A DNA stretch of 6,926 nucleotides, from positions 1 to 6,926 of the forward strand of contig JAKPSR010000072.1 in the NCBI GenBank assembly GCA_029571425.1, read 5' to 3'. The first letter of the stretch is position 1. Each line of letters starts with the position of its first letter. A program made the position numbers and the translations under genes. Positions 1 to 5,413 of this stretch are shown one piece after another. This DNA comes from Spirochaetota bacterium. GTDB lineage: Bacteria; Spirochaetota; Spirochaetia; Treponematales; Treponemataceae. Under the pieces are notes generated by a model. That model made no database searches and was not told where the DNA came from. It was given only the letters and a program-made list of their open reading frames with translations.

Positions 1-299
1 CCGAGCGCGTCGAGCGCGAGTTCCTCTCGTTCATCCTTAGTACTTCCGATCCTGAGTTCGTCGCGTTCTTCGAGAAGTCGGAGGGCCTCTGCGTCCCGCA
101 TTACGCGCGGGCCCTCGCCATCGGCCGGCCCCCGGCCTGGCTCCGCGACTTCCAGCTCGGCCGCTTCCGCTCGCTCGCGTCGCGGACGCGCGAGTTTATC
201 GAGCGCTCGGCGTGGGGCCGGCAGGAGGACTTCGCCCGCCTCAGCGACGCGGATAAGACCGTGTGGAAGGAGCTCGCGCGCGCCCTCCGCGGCGACTGA
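1..299 (+). CDS. 3' end of an unidentified gene, possibly DUF6062-like
   Basis: An open frame enters from the left edge (first full codon at 3) and ends at TGA 297-299, giving the last 98 residues of a protein. The frame has the GC-rich codon use of its neighbours and no internal stop, so it is read as real coding sequence. The segment is probably helical, with a G-L-C-V-P-H-Y motif near residues 29-35 and an aromatic- and Arg-rich C-terminus ending in L-R-G-D. The 'GLCxxH' core followed by an Arg/Phe-rich helix and a terminal 'ALxG'-type end recalls, from memory, the DUF6062 family of unknown function. That is a weak resemblance, and the N-terminal part that would decide it lies outside the window. 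No function is proposed. The stop lies 5 bp before the -35 element of the next operon, so the two transcription units are nearly abutting. Confidence 0.6.
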   Translation, partial: ERVEREFLSFILSTSDPEFVAFFEKSEGLCVPHYARALAIGRPPAWLRDFQLGRFRSLASRTREFIERSAWGRQEDFARLSDADKTVWKELARALRGD

Positions 300-304
300 C
301 GGCG

Positions 305-334
305 TTTACAAACGGCGCGAAAAACGGGTATGAT
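305..334 (+). promoter_or_regulatory. Sigma70-type promoter of the amino acid ABC operon
   Basis: TTTACA at 305-310 (5 of 6 to TTGACA) and TATGAT at 329-334 (5 of 6 to TATAAT) are separated by 18 nt. The predicted start of transcription is near 341, giving a leader of only about 15 nt that holds AGGAG at 342-346, 9 nt before the ATG at 356. The position between the upstream stop and the binding-protein gene fits an operon promoter. No operator-like repeat was seen. Confidence 0.6.
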
Positions 335-355
335 CCGATCCAGGAGTCATCAATC

Positions 356-1162
356 ATGAAACGCATTATCGTATCGATCGCGGCACTCGCCCTCGCCGGT
401 GCCGCCCTGGTGTCCTGCGCCAAGAAGGACGGCGCGGACAATTCCCTCAAGGCCGTGCTGGACAAGAAGGTCTTCGTGCTCGGTCTCGACGACTCGTTCC
501 CCCCGATGGGCTTTCGCGACGAGAACAACGAGATCGTCGGCTACGACATTGACCTCGCCAAGGAGGTCGCCCGCCGCATGGGCGTCGAGCTCAAGGCCCA
601 GCCTATCGACTGGAACGCGAAGGAGCAGGAGCTCAACACCGGGAAGATCGACTGCATTTGGAACGGCTTCACCATCACCGAGGAGCGCGCGAAGGTCATC
701 TCCTTCACAAAGCCCTACCTGAAGAACGCCCAGGTCGTCGTCGTTAAGGCGGACGCCCCCTACAAGGCCCTCGCCGACCTTAAGGGCAAGAAGGTCGGCC
801 TCCAGGCCGGCTCTTCCGCCGCGGGCGCCCTCGACGCCGCGGCCGAGTTCAAGGCGAGCCTTGGCGGCGTCGTCGAGTTCAAGGATAACCTGACCGCCCT
901 GATGGACCTCGAGGCCCGCGGGGTCGACGCGGTCGTTATGGACCTCCTCGTCGCGAACGACAACATCGTCCGCTCGGGGAAGCCCTACGTCATCCTCTCC
1001 GAAACCCTCGCGCCCGAGGACTACGGCGTCGGCTTCCGCAAGGGAGACCTCGCCCTGACCGCGAAGGTCCAGCAAACCCTCGAGGAGATGGCGAAGGACG
1101 GTACCATCGCCAAGATCTCGGAGAAGTGGTTCAAGGCCGACATCTCGACGGTCGGTAAGTGA
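356..1162 (+). CDS. Polar amino acid ABC transporter, substrate-binding lipoprotein
   Basis: Periplasmic solute-binding protein of the polar amino acid uptake type (SBP_bac_3 fold), 268 residues, the usual length. The ATG at 356 is chosen because AGGAG lies 9 nt upstream and the protein then begins with a lipoprotein signal: Lys2-Arg3, a hydrophobic stretch, and lipobox L-V-S-C with the acylated Cys at 21. A longer in-frame reading from 263 would overlap the upstream gene and bury the signal. Lobe 1 has the F-P-P-M-G-F segment (48-53) and G-Y-D-I-D-L (62-67). G-F-T-I-T-E-E-R-A (104-112) holds Arg111, the position that normally binds the ligand carboxylate. In lobe 2, L-K-G-K-K-V-G and the Gly/Ser segment (142-155) and Asp196 match the usual ligand-contact regions. 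It is the first gene of a three-gene importer. The exact amino acid (glutamine, cystine, arginine or other) cannot be read from sequence alone. Confidence 0.93.
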   Translation: MKRIIVSIAALALAGAALVSCAKKDGADNSLKAVLDKKVFVLGLDDSFPPMGFRDENNEIVGYDIDLAKEVARRMGVELKAQPIDWNAKEQELNTGKIDCIWNGFTITEERAKVISFTKPYLKNAQVVVVKADAPYKALADLKGKKVGLQAGSSAAGALDAAAEFKASLGGVVEFKDNLTALMDLEARGVDAVVMDLLVANDNIVRSGKPYVILSETLAPEDYGVGFRKGDLALTAKVQQTLEEMAKDGTIAKISEKWFKADISTVGK

Positions 1163-1178
1163 TCGGGGGGACCGGGCC

Positions 1179-1814
1179 GTGCTAAAGGCGATCGAGGCGA
1201 TGCTTGGGGGGACGCTTGTCTCCCTTGCCGTCTTCTTCCTTACCCTCGTCGCGGCCCTGCCCCTCGCGCTCCCGCTCGCCCTCGCGCGGATGTCCCGCTC
1301 GCGGGTCTTGAGCGGGGCGGTTAACGGCTATCTCTTGGTGATGCGGGGAACCCCGCTGATCCTGCAGCTCATCTTCGTCTACTTCGCCCCCTACTATCTT
1401 TTCGGCCTCTCCTACGACCGCTTCACCGCCGTCATCCTCGCGTTCGCCCTCAACTACGCGGCGTACTTCGCCGAGATCTACCGAGGCGGGATCGAGGCCG
1501 TGCCGCGCGGGCAGTGGGAGGCCGCGAAGGTCCTCGGCTTCACGCGCGCGCAAACCTTCTTCCGGATCGTCCTTCCTCAGGTGATTAAGCGCATCCTCCC
1601 GCCGATGGGGAACGAGGTCATCACCCTCGTCAAGGACACCGCTCTCGCGCAGACGATCGGCGTCGCCGAGCTCTTTCGCGCCGCGCAGAACGCCTCCGCC
1701 CGTCAGTTCTCGACCGCGCCGATCTTCGTCGCCGGGGTCTTCTACTTCGTCATGAACTGGGCGGTCTCGGCCGCCTTCGCGCGCGCCGAGCGTCGGCTCG
1801 CGTACTACCGCTAA
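1179..1814 (+). CDS. Polar amino acid ABC transporter, permease (HisM/GlnP type)
   Basis: Inner-membrane permease subunit, 211 residues, with several hydrophobic helices (about 10-35, 50-72, 82-100 and 180-200). It has the family's R-G-T-P-L-I-L-Q-L motif (56-64) and the EAA loop that docks on the ATPase: E-A-A-K-V-L-G-F from 114, followed by F-F-R-I-V-L-P (127-133). A single permease gene implies a homodimer, as in many amino acid importers. The GTG at 1179 is chosen because a G-rich ribosome site (GGGGGA, 1166-1171) lies 7 nt upstream and the start falls 16 nt after the binding-protein stop. An in-frame ATG at 1200 (residue 8) is a possible alternative and would still keep the first helix. 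The gene is in the same operon as its neighbours. Confidence 0.93.
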   Translation: MLKAIEAMLGGTLVSLAVFFLTLVAALPLALPLALARMSRSRVLSGAVNGYLLVMRGTPLILQLIFVYFAPYYLFGLSYDRFTAVILAFALNYAAYFAEIYRGGIEAVPRGQWEAAKVLGFTRAQTFFRIVLPQVIKRILPPMGNEVITLVKDTALAQTIGVAELFRAAQNASARQFSTAPIFVAGVFYFVMNWAVSAAFARAERRLAYYR

Positions 1815-1824
1815 GGGGGAATCC

Positions 1825-2580
1825 GTGGACGTCGTGACCGTCGAGCACCTCTCGAAGTCCTTCGGCACCCTCGAGGTGATCAAGGACATCTCCTTCTCGG
1901 TTCCCGCCGGCGAGGTCCTCGCCGTCATCGGGCCGTCGGGCTCGGGCAAGTCGACCCTTCTTCGGTCGGTCACCCACCTCGAGCAAGTGTCGGGCGGGAC
2001 GATCCACGTCGCCGGCCAGTGCATGGTGCGCGACGGGGTCTATGCCGACCCCGCGACGCTCAGGTCGATCTGCCTCCGCGTCGGCCTCGTCTTCCAGAAC
2101 TTCAACCTCTTCCCGCACTTCTCGGCCCTCCGCAACATCTCGGAGGCGCAGGTGCGGGTCCTCGGCCGGTCGCGGCGCGAGGCCGACGAGCGCTCCCGCT
2201 CGCTTCTGGCCAAGATGGGCCTCGCCGACAAGGCCGCGTCATATCCATTCGAGCTTTCGGGCGGCCAGCAGCAGCGGGTATCGATCGCGCGCGCCCTGGC
2301 CCTCGACCCTGCCGTCCTCTTCTTCGACGAGCCGACGAGCGCCCTCGATCCCGAGCTTACCGGCGAGATCCTCAAGGTGATCCGGTCGCTCGCGTCCGAG
2401 CGCATGACGATGGTCGTCGTCACCCACGAGATGCAGTTCGCCCGCGAGGTCGCCGACCGGGTGATCTTCATGGACGGAGGGGTTATCGTGGAAGAGGGGC
2501 CCGCGGCCGAGGTGATCGGTAACCCGCGGATGGACCGGACGAGAAGCTTTCTTTCCCGCTTCGGCGGGGCCGCGCGCTAG
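1825..2580 (+). CDS. Polar amino acid ABC transporter, ATP-binding subunit (GlnQ/HisP type)
   Basis: Cytoplasmic ATPase that powers the importer, 251 residues, typical length. All nucleotide-binding motifs are intact: Walker A G-P-S-G-S-G-K-S-T (36-44), Q-loop Gln91 in V-F-Q-N-F-N-L-F, signature L-S-G-G-Q-Q-Q (144-150), Walker B V-L-F-F-D-E-P (164-170) with catalytic Glu169, D-loop S-A-L-D (172-175), and switch His201 in V-T-H-E-M. The F-N-L-F-P-H-F segment after the Q-loop is characteristic of the polar amino acid subfamily. The GTG at 1825 lies 10 nt after the permease stop, with AAGGGGGA just before it (about 4 nt spacing, rather short). The gene ends at TAG 2578-2580, directly against the stop codon of the opposite-strand GGDEF-EAL gene, with no intergenic space for a conventional terminator. 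Confidence 0.95.
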   Translation: MDVVTVEHLSKSFGTLEVIKDISFSVPAGEVLAVIGPSGSGKSTLLRSVTHLEQVSGGTIHVAGQCMVRDGVYADPATLRSICLRVGLVFQNFNLFPHFSALRNISEAQVRVLGRSRREADERSRSLLAKMGLADKAASYPFELSGGQQQRVSIARALALDPAVLFFDEPTSALDPELTGEILKVIRSLASERMTMVVVTHEMQFAREVADRVIFMDGGVIVEEGPAAEVIGNPRMDRTRSFLSRFGGAAR

Positions 2581-2599
2581 CTATACCTTCGAGCGCGCG
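2571..2599. repeat. GC-only inverted repeat across a convergent gene junction
   Basis: CGCGCGCT at 2571-2578 and AGCGCGCG at 2592-2599 are perfect 8-bp complements around a 13-nt loop that contains both stop codons. Neither strand has a T run after the stem, so it is not a standard intrinsic terminator. It may slow polymerase from both sides or may be a chance result of alternating CG. Seen directly; function unproven. Confidence 0.35.
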
Positions 2600-4173
2600 A
2601 GGTAGGCGAGGGCCTCGGGGGCCGGCAGGGCCTTGCTGAAAATCCAGCCTTGAATCTTATCGCACCGCTTCGATGCGAGGTAGCCGAGCTGCTCGGCCGT
2701 CTCGACCCCCTCGGCGACCACCGTAAGCCCGAGTTTTTTCCCGATCGCGACGATGTCCTCGGTGATCGACCCTTCCTCGACCCGGTGCGTGATCCCGTCT
2801 ATAAAGACCTTGTCGATCTTCAGGACCGTGATCGGCAGCTGGTCGAGGTAGCTCAGCGAGGAGTACCCCTGCCCGAAGTCGTCGAGTGCGATCCCGATCC
2901 CGCGCGCGCGCAGGGCCTCGAGCTGTTCCTGGATCAGCGAGTAGGATTCCATCAGGACCGATTCCGTGATCTCGATCTCCAGCGACTCGGGGGGTATGCC
3001 CGCCTCGGCGATGGCGCGGTCAACGCTGTCGATGAATCCCTCGTGGAGTATCTGGACCATCGAGGCGTTCACCGCGATCGAGACCTCGCGGTGCCCCGCG
3101 CGATGGGCGTGCGCGAGGAAGCGGCACGCCTCGCCGAGGACCCAGTCCCCGATCGGCACGATGAGCCGCGTCTCCTCGGCGACCGGGATGAAGATATCCG
3201 GCCGGACGCGCCCGAGGGTCGGGTTTTCCCAGCGGAGTAGGGCCTCGAAGCTCGACACGCGCCCATTGAGGACGCTCACCTGGGGCTGGTACTCGAGCCG
3301 GAGCTCCCCGCGCGATAGGGCCTCGTGCAGCCGCTCCCCGATGTCGAGCCGCCGATTGAACGCGGTCAGCATACCCTCGTCGAAGACGACGCAGCGGTTT
3401 TTCCCTTCCGCCTTCGCCCGATGCATGGCGACGTCGGAGCGCTTGATAAGCTCCACCGCGTCCTTGCCGTGGTCTGGATAGAGGGCGAGGCCGATGCTTA
3501 CCGTGCTATGGATCGACGTCTTGTCTATCGAGAAGGGGGCTGCGAAGGCCGAAAGCACGTGATTCGCCCGTCGCTCGAATTGGTCCTGAGACGATCCCGC
3601 GACGAGGAGGATAAACTCGTCCCCGCCCAGGCGGAACAGCTGGTCCCCGCTCGCGCAGGCGGTGCGGAGACGGTCCGCGATGCTGACGATAAGGCTATCC
3701 CCGAACACGTGCCCGAGGGAGTCGTTGACGAACTTGATGTTGTCCACGTCGATGTAGAGGACCCCCTTCGGTCGGTCGGTCCCGTCGTCGAGGAAGTGGG
3801 GGAATCGGTCGTAGAGGTTGCGACGGTTCGCGAGACCGGTCAGGAGATCGAAATAGGCCATGACCTTGAGCTCGTCCCGGCTTTCCGTCAGGCTCTGCTC
3901 GGCGTCGCTGAGGCGATTAAGGGCGGGCGCGATCAAGCCATAGATGATCGCCGCGCTCGTGATGACGAACACGATGCCCTTGGCCATGCTGATGCGCACG
4001 AGGAGGGCGTGGTTCCAGCCGAAGGCGGCGTCGGCCGCGGCGTTCGAGAAGAGGATCCAGGCGATGCCGAAAGCGAAGAAGGTTAGGGATATGCGGAGGG
4101 CGATAGGCCATGTTTTACGTTGGTCGTTGAGGACGAAGGGATGGAGGGATCCGCGCGCGTTTTTTTTCTTCAT
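2581..4173 (-). CDS. Membrane-anchored GGDEF-EAL cyclic-di-GMP enzyme
   Basis: A 530-residue protein with two N-terminal membrane helices (about 22-42 and 56-84) flanking a short loop of about 14 residues, then GGDEF and EAL domains. No PAS or other sensor domain is visible. The GGDEF domain begins at F-D-L-L-T-G-L-A-N-R-R (108-118). It has I-D-V-D-N-I-K-F-V-N-D with metal-site Asp142 and an intact G-G-D-E-F (183-187). The inhibitory RxxD site before it is degenerate, reading A-S-G-D at 174-177. The EAL domain has Q-P (296-297), E-A-L (310-312), Asn369, E-I-T-E (401-404), D-D-F-G-Q-G-Y (431-437), L-K-I-D with Lys452, and A-E-G-V-E (487-491), so the phosphodiesterase residues appear complete. 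By sequence it could both make and degrade cyclic-di-GMP; which dominates is unknown. Codons 2-5 contain an A8 run. It is monocistronic here, convergent with the ABC operon and divergent from rpsP. Confidence 0.94.
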   Translation of the reverse strand: MKKKNARGSLHPFVLNDQRKTWPIALRISLTFFAFGIAWILFSNAAADAAFGWNHALLVRISMAKGIVFVITSAAIIYGLIAPALNRLSDAEQSLTESRDELKVMAYFDLLTGLANRRNLYDRFPHFLDDGTDRPKGVLYIDVDNIKFVNDSLGHVFGDSLIVSIADRLRTACASGDQLFRLGGDEFILLVAGSSQDQFERRANHVLSAFAAPFSIDKTSIHSTVSIGLALYPDHGKDAVELIKRSDVAMHRAKAEGKNRCVVFDEGMLTAFNRRLDIGERLHEALSRGELRLEYQPQVSVLNGRVSSFEALLRWENPTLGRVRPDIFIPVAEETRLIVPIGDWVLGEACRFLAHAHRAGHREVSIAVNASMVQILHEGFIDSVDRAIAEAGIPPESLEIEITESVLMESYSLIQEQLEALRARGIGIALDDFGQGYSSLSYLDQLPITVLKIDKVFIDGITHRVEEGSITEDIVAIGKKLGLTVVAEGVETAEQLGYLASKRCDKIQGWIFSKALPAPEALAYLARSKV

Positions 4174-4182
4174 CTCTTTTCA

Positions 4183-4210
4183 AGTATAGGCTCGAAAAGG
4201 ACGTTTTCAA
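4183..4210 (-). promoter_or_regulatory. Sigma70-type promoter of the GGDEF-EAL gene, nearly leaderless
   Basis: Read on the minus strand, TTGAAA (4210-4205) and TATACT (4188-4183) are each 5 of 6 to consensus with a 16-nt spacer. The predicted transcription start is near 4176, only about 3 nt before the ATG at 4173, so the mRNA would lack a Shine-Dalgarno site. The sequence just before the ATG, GAAAAGAG, is also a poor ribosome site. Confidence 0.5.
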
Positions 4211-4220
4211 GGTTTTCGGG
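4194..4220. repeat. TTTTC/GAAAA repeat cluster over the GGDEF-EAL promoter
   Basis: GTTTTC occurs at 4203-4208 and again at 4212-4217, a 9-bp direct repeat. An inverted GAAAA at 4194-4198 pairs with the first copy (5-nt centre), and CGAAAA at 4193-4198 pairs with TTTTCG at 4213-4218. The cluster covers the spacer and -35 of the minus-strand promoter, so it could be a regulator site or merely a chance AT-rich patch in an AT-richer intergenic region. Confidence 0.3.
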
Positions 4221-4258
4221 GACCTTTTATCCGGTAACGGACGGCCCGGTTCCCTCTA

Positions 4259-4287
4259 TTGACGGAGAATGGGCTTTCCGCTATAAA
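4259..4287 (+). promoter_or_regulatory. Sigma70-type promoter of the rpsP operon
   Basis: TTGACG at 4259-4264 and TATAAA at 4282-4287 are each 5 of 6 to consensus with the ideal 17-nt spacer. The predicted start is near 4294, giving a leader of about 48 nt. That leader carries a near-perfect ribosome site, AGGAGG at 4329-4334, 7 nt before the GTG at 4342. A strong promoter fits a ribosomal protein operon. It points away from the GGDEF-EAL promoter in the same 168-bp intergenic region. Confidence 0.65.
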
Positions 4288-4341
4288 TATGGTTCGTATA
4301 TCGTGTGAAATTATGGGCGATTGTACCCAGGAGGATAGAGC

Positions 4342-4590
4342 GTGAGCGTTAAGATCAGACTGAAGAAGTTCGGAAGCAAGAAACGGCCGTATTACCGCAT
4401 CGTCGTGCAGGACTCCCGCGAGCCCCGCGACGGCCGCACGATCGACGAGGTGGGCATCTACCACCCGATCGAGGCCGAGGAAAAGCAGATTTCCTTCGAT
4501 TCGGACAAGGTCCGCAAGTGGCTCGATAACGGCGCCCAGCCGACCGACACCGTGCGCGGGCTCCTGAACCGGAAGAATTTCACCCTGTAA
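4342..4590 (+). CDS. rpsP: 30S ribosomal protein bS16
   Basis: A component of the small ribosomal subunit that binds 16S rRNA early in 30S assembly. It has 82 residues, the normal length. The N-terminal signature V-K-I-R-L-K-K-F-G-S-K-K-R-P-Y-Y-R-I-V-V (3-22) is essentially diagnostic. It is followed by D-S-R-x-P-R-D-G-R (25-33), the G-x-Y-H-P segment and W-L-x-x-G-A-Q-P-T-D-T-V (near 60-71). The GTG at 4342 is fixed by AGGAGG 7 nt upstream and by the conserved N-terminus. It is the first gene of the rpsP-khpA-rimM-trmD-rplS operon, driven by the promoter at 4259-4287. Its stop codon sits in the loop of a hairpin that runs into the ribosome binding site of khpA. Confidence 0.98.
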   Translation: MSVKIRLKKFGSKKRPYYRIVVQDSREPRDGRTIDEVGIYHPIEAEEKQISFDSDKVRKWLDNGAQPTDTVRGLLNRKNFTL

Positions 4591-4600
4591 TCGGGTGAGA
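4578..4600 (+). promoter_or_regulatory. Hairpin spanning rpsP stop and khpA ribosome binding site
   Basis: Bases 4578-4585 pair with 4593-4600: six Watson-Crick pairs from TCACCC/GGGTGA, then one G-U and one A-U pair, around a 7-nt loop holding the rpsP TAA. The 3' arm covers the first half of the khpA Shine-Dalgarno GAGAAGG (4597-4603). A ribosome ending rpsP would melt it, which suggests translational coupling. There is no T run, so it is not a terminator. The pairing is seen; the role is inferred. Confidence 0.4.
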
Positions 4601-4611
4601 AGGCGCCGAGC

Positions 4612-4845
4612 GTGGAAAAGGACTTAGTTGAGTATATCGCGAAATCCCTGGTCGACGACCCGGGTGCGGTGTCCGTGAGCGAGGTCGAGGGCGAGAAGTC
4701 CACGATACTGGAGCTCCGCGTCGCGCCGGAGGACATCGGCAAGGTGATCGGGAAGTACGGGCGGATCGCGAAGGCGATGCGCACGGTCCTGAGCGCCTCG
4801 TCGGGGAAGTCGGGCAAAAGGGTGACCCTGGAAATCCTTGATTGA
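4612..4845 (+). CDS. khpA: KH-domain RNA-binding protein KhpA
   Basis: A small single-KH RNA chaperone of 77 residues, the standard KhpA length, found between rpsP and rimM in Firmicutes, spirochaetes and others. It opens with L-V-E-Y-I-A-K-S-L-V-D-D-P (5-17). The KH core is I-G-K-V-I-G-K-Y-G-R-I-A-K-A-M-R (42-57) with the RNA-binding GxxG loop at G47-K48-Y49-G50, and it ends V-T-L-E-I-L-D. In other bacteria KhpA pairs with KhpB (Jag) to bind many RNAs and affect cell size and division; no khpB is in this window. The GTG at 4612 has GAAGG 8 nt upstream. Its stop TGA shares one base with the ATG of rimM (TGATG at 4843-4847), which implies coupled translation. Older annotation calls such proteins YlqC or UPF0109. 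Confidence 0.93.
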   Translation: MEKDLVEYIAKSLVDDPGAVSVSEVEGEKSTILELRVAPEDIGKVIGKYGRIAKAMRTVLSASSGKSGKRVTLEILD

Positions 4846-5408
4846 TGGGGTCTTCCGCTGGTGACGGGCGGGCCGACGGCCTCCTCGTCACGGGATACGT
4901 CCGCTCGGCCCATGGCCTGGGCGGGTTCGTCCGGGTAGAGAGCGTCTCGGGTGAGTACGGCCACATAGCCGCCCTTACCGAGGCGGTTTTGCGGTTCCCC
5001 CGTTCGGGCGGGGCCGTGAAAACCTACCGAATCGAGGCGATGGACGCGTCCGCGTCATCGGCCCTCGTGAAATTCGTCGGGGTAGACGGGCCGGATCGGG
5101 CGAGGGAACTCGCCGGAGCCGAGATACTGGTGCCCCGGGACATGGCGTGCCCCCTCGCGGAGGGGGAACACTACGTCGACGATCTTTGTCAATGCGTTCT
5201 CGTGCATGAAGGTACCCCGGTGGCGACGGTCATCGGTGTAGTGGAAGGCGGGACGGGCGACCTACTCGAGGTTGCCCTTACCGATGGCTCGGTTCCGGAT
5301 CAGTCCGCGAACAAGACGCGTCTCGTGCCGCTCTGTGAGGAGTTTGTCGGCAAGATCGACACGGCCGCGAAGACCGTTGAGCTGAAGCACCGCTGGATCC
5401 TGGAGTAA
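4845..5408 (+). CDS. rimM: 16S rRNA processing protein RimM
   Basis: A 30S maturation factor that acts on the 16S 3' (head) domain and binds uS19; 187 residues, near the usual 165-185. The N-terminal RimM domain (about 14-96) starts at T-G-Y-V-R-S-A-H-G-L-G-G (16-27). The PRC-barrel domain (about 100-187) shows G-E-H-Y-V-D-D-L (107-114), G-T-G-D-L-L-E-V (136-143), L-V-P (160-162) and the typical final L-E. The ATG at 4845 overlaps the khpA stop by one base. A TTG one codon earlier is possible but less likely. No good Shine-Dalgarno precedes it, so reinitiation after khpA is the likely route. The first 12 or so residues (G-S-S-A-G-D-G-R-A-D) are an unconserved low-complexity lead. GGAG in its last codons (5402-5405) serves as the ribosome site of trmD. 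Confidence 0.95.
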   Translation: MGSSAGDGRADGLLVTGYVRSAHGLGGFVRVESVSGEYGHIAALTEAVLRFPRSGGAVKTYRIEAMDASASSALVKFVGVDGPDRARELAGAEILVPRDMACPLAEGEHYVDDLCQCVLVHEGTPVATVIGVVEGGTGDLLEVALTDGSVPDQSANKTRLVPLCEEFVGKIDTAAKTVELKHRWILE

Positions 5409-5413
5409 GCTCC

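Noticed and set aside
350..1075. Minus-strand open frame of 241 codons opposite the binding protein
   Set aside because: Its composition mirrors the sense gene's codon bias, and it has no ribosome site or family motif. The sense gene is certain.
1149..1174. CGGTC/GACCG inverted repeat between the binding-protein and permease genes, as a possible processing stem-loop
   Set aside because: Only five pairs with a 16-nt loop, expected often by chance at this GC content, and it would cover the permease ribosome site.
1182..2024. Long minus-strand open frame (280 codons) opposite the permease and ATPase genes
   Set aside because: It is a GC-rich antisense shadow with Arg/Asp/Glu/Gly-biased composition and no recognisable domain, and the plus strand holds two complete, motif-rich genes.
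3325..4086. Plus-strand open frame of 253 codons inside the GGDEF-EAL gene
   Set aside because: Low-complexity Val/Glu/Asp/Arg composition typical of an antisense shadow, while the opposite strand encodes intact GGDEF and EAL domains.
4120..4308. Small plus-strand open frame crossing the GGDEF-EAL start and the divergent promoters
   Set aside because: It overlaps the coding start of the opposite gene and both promoters, has no convincing ribosome site and ends inside the rpsP leader.
4314..4329. TGGG/CCCA stem in the rpsP leader as a possible riboswitch or autoregulatory element
   Set aside because: Four pairs with an 8-nt loop in a leader of about 48 nt is too little to support a structured regulator, and the Shine-Dalgarno remains almost fully free.
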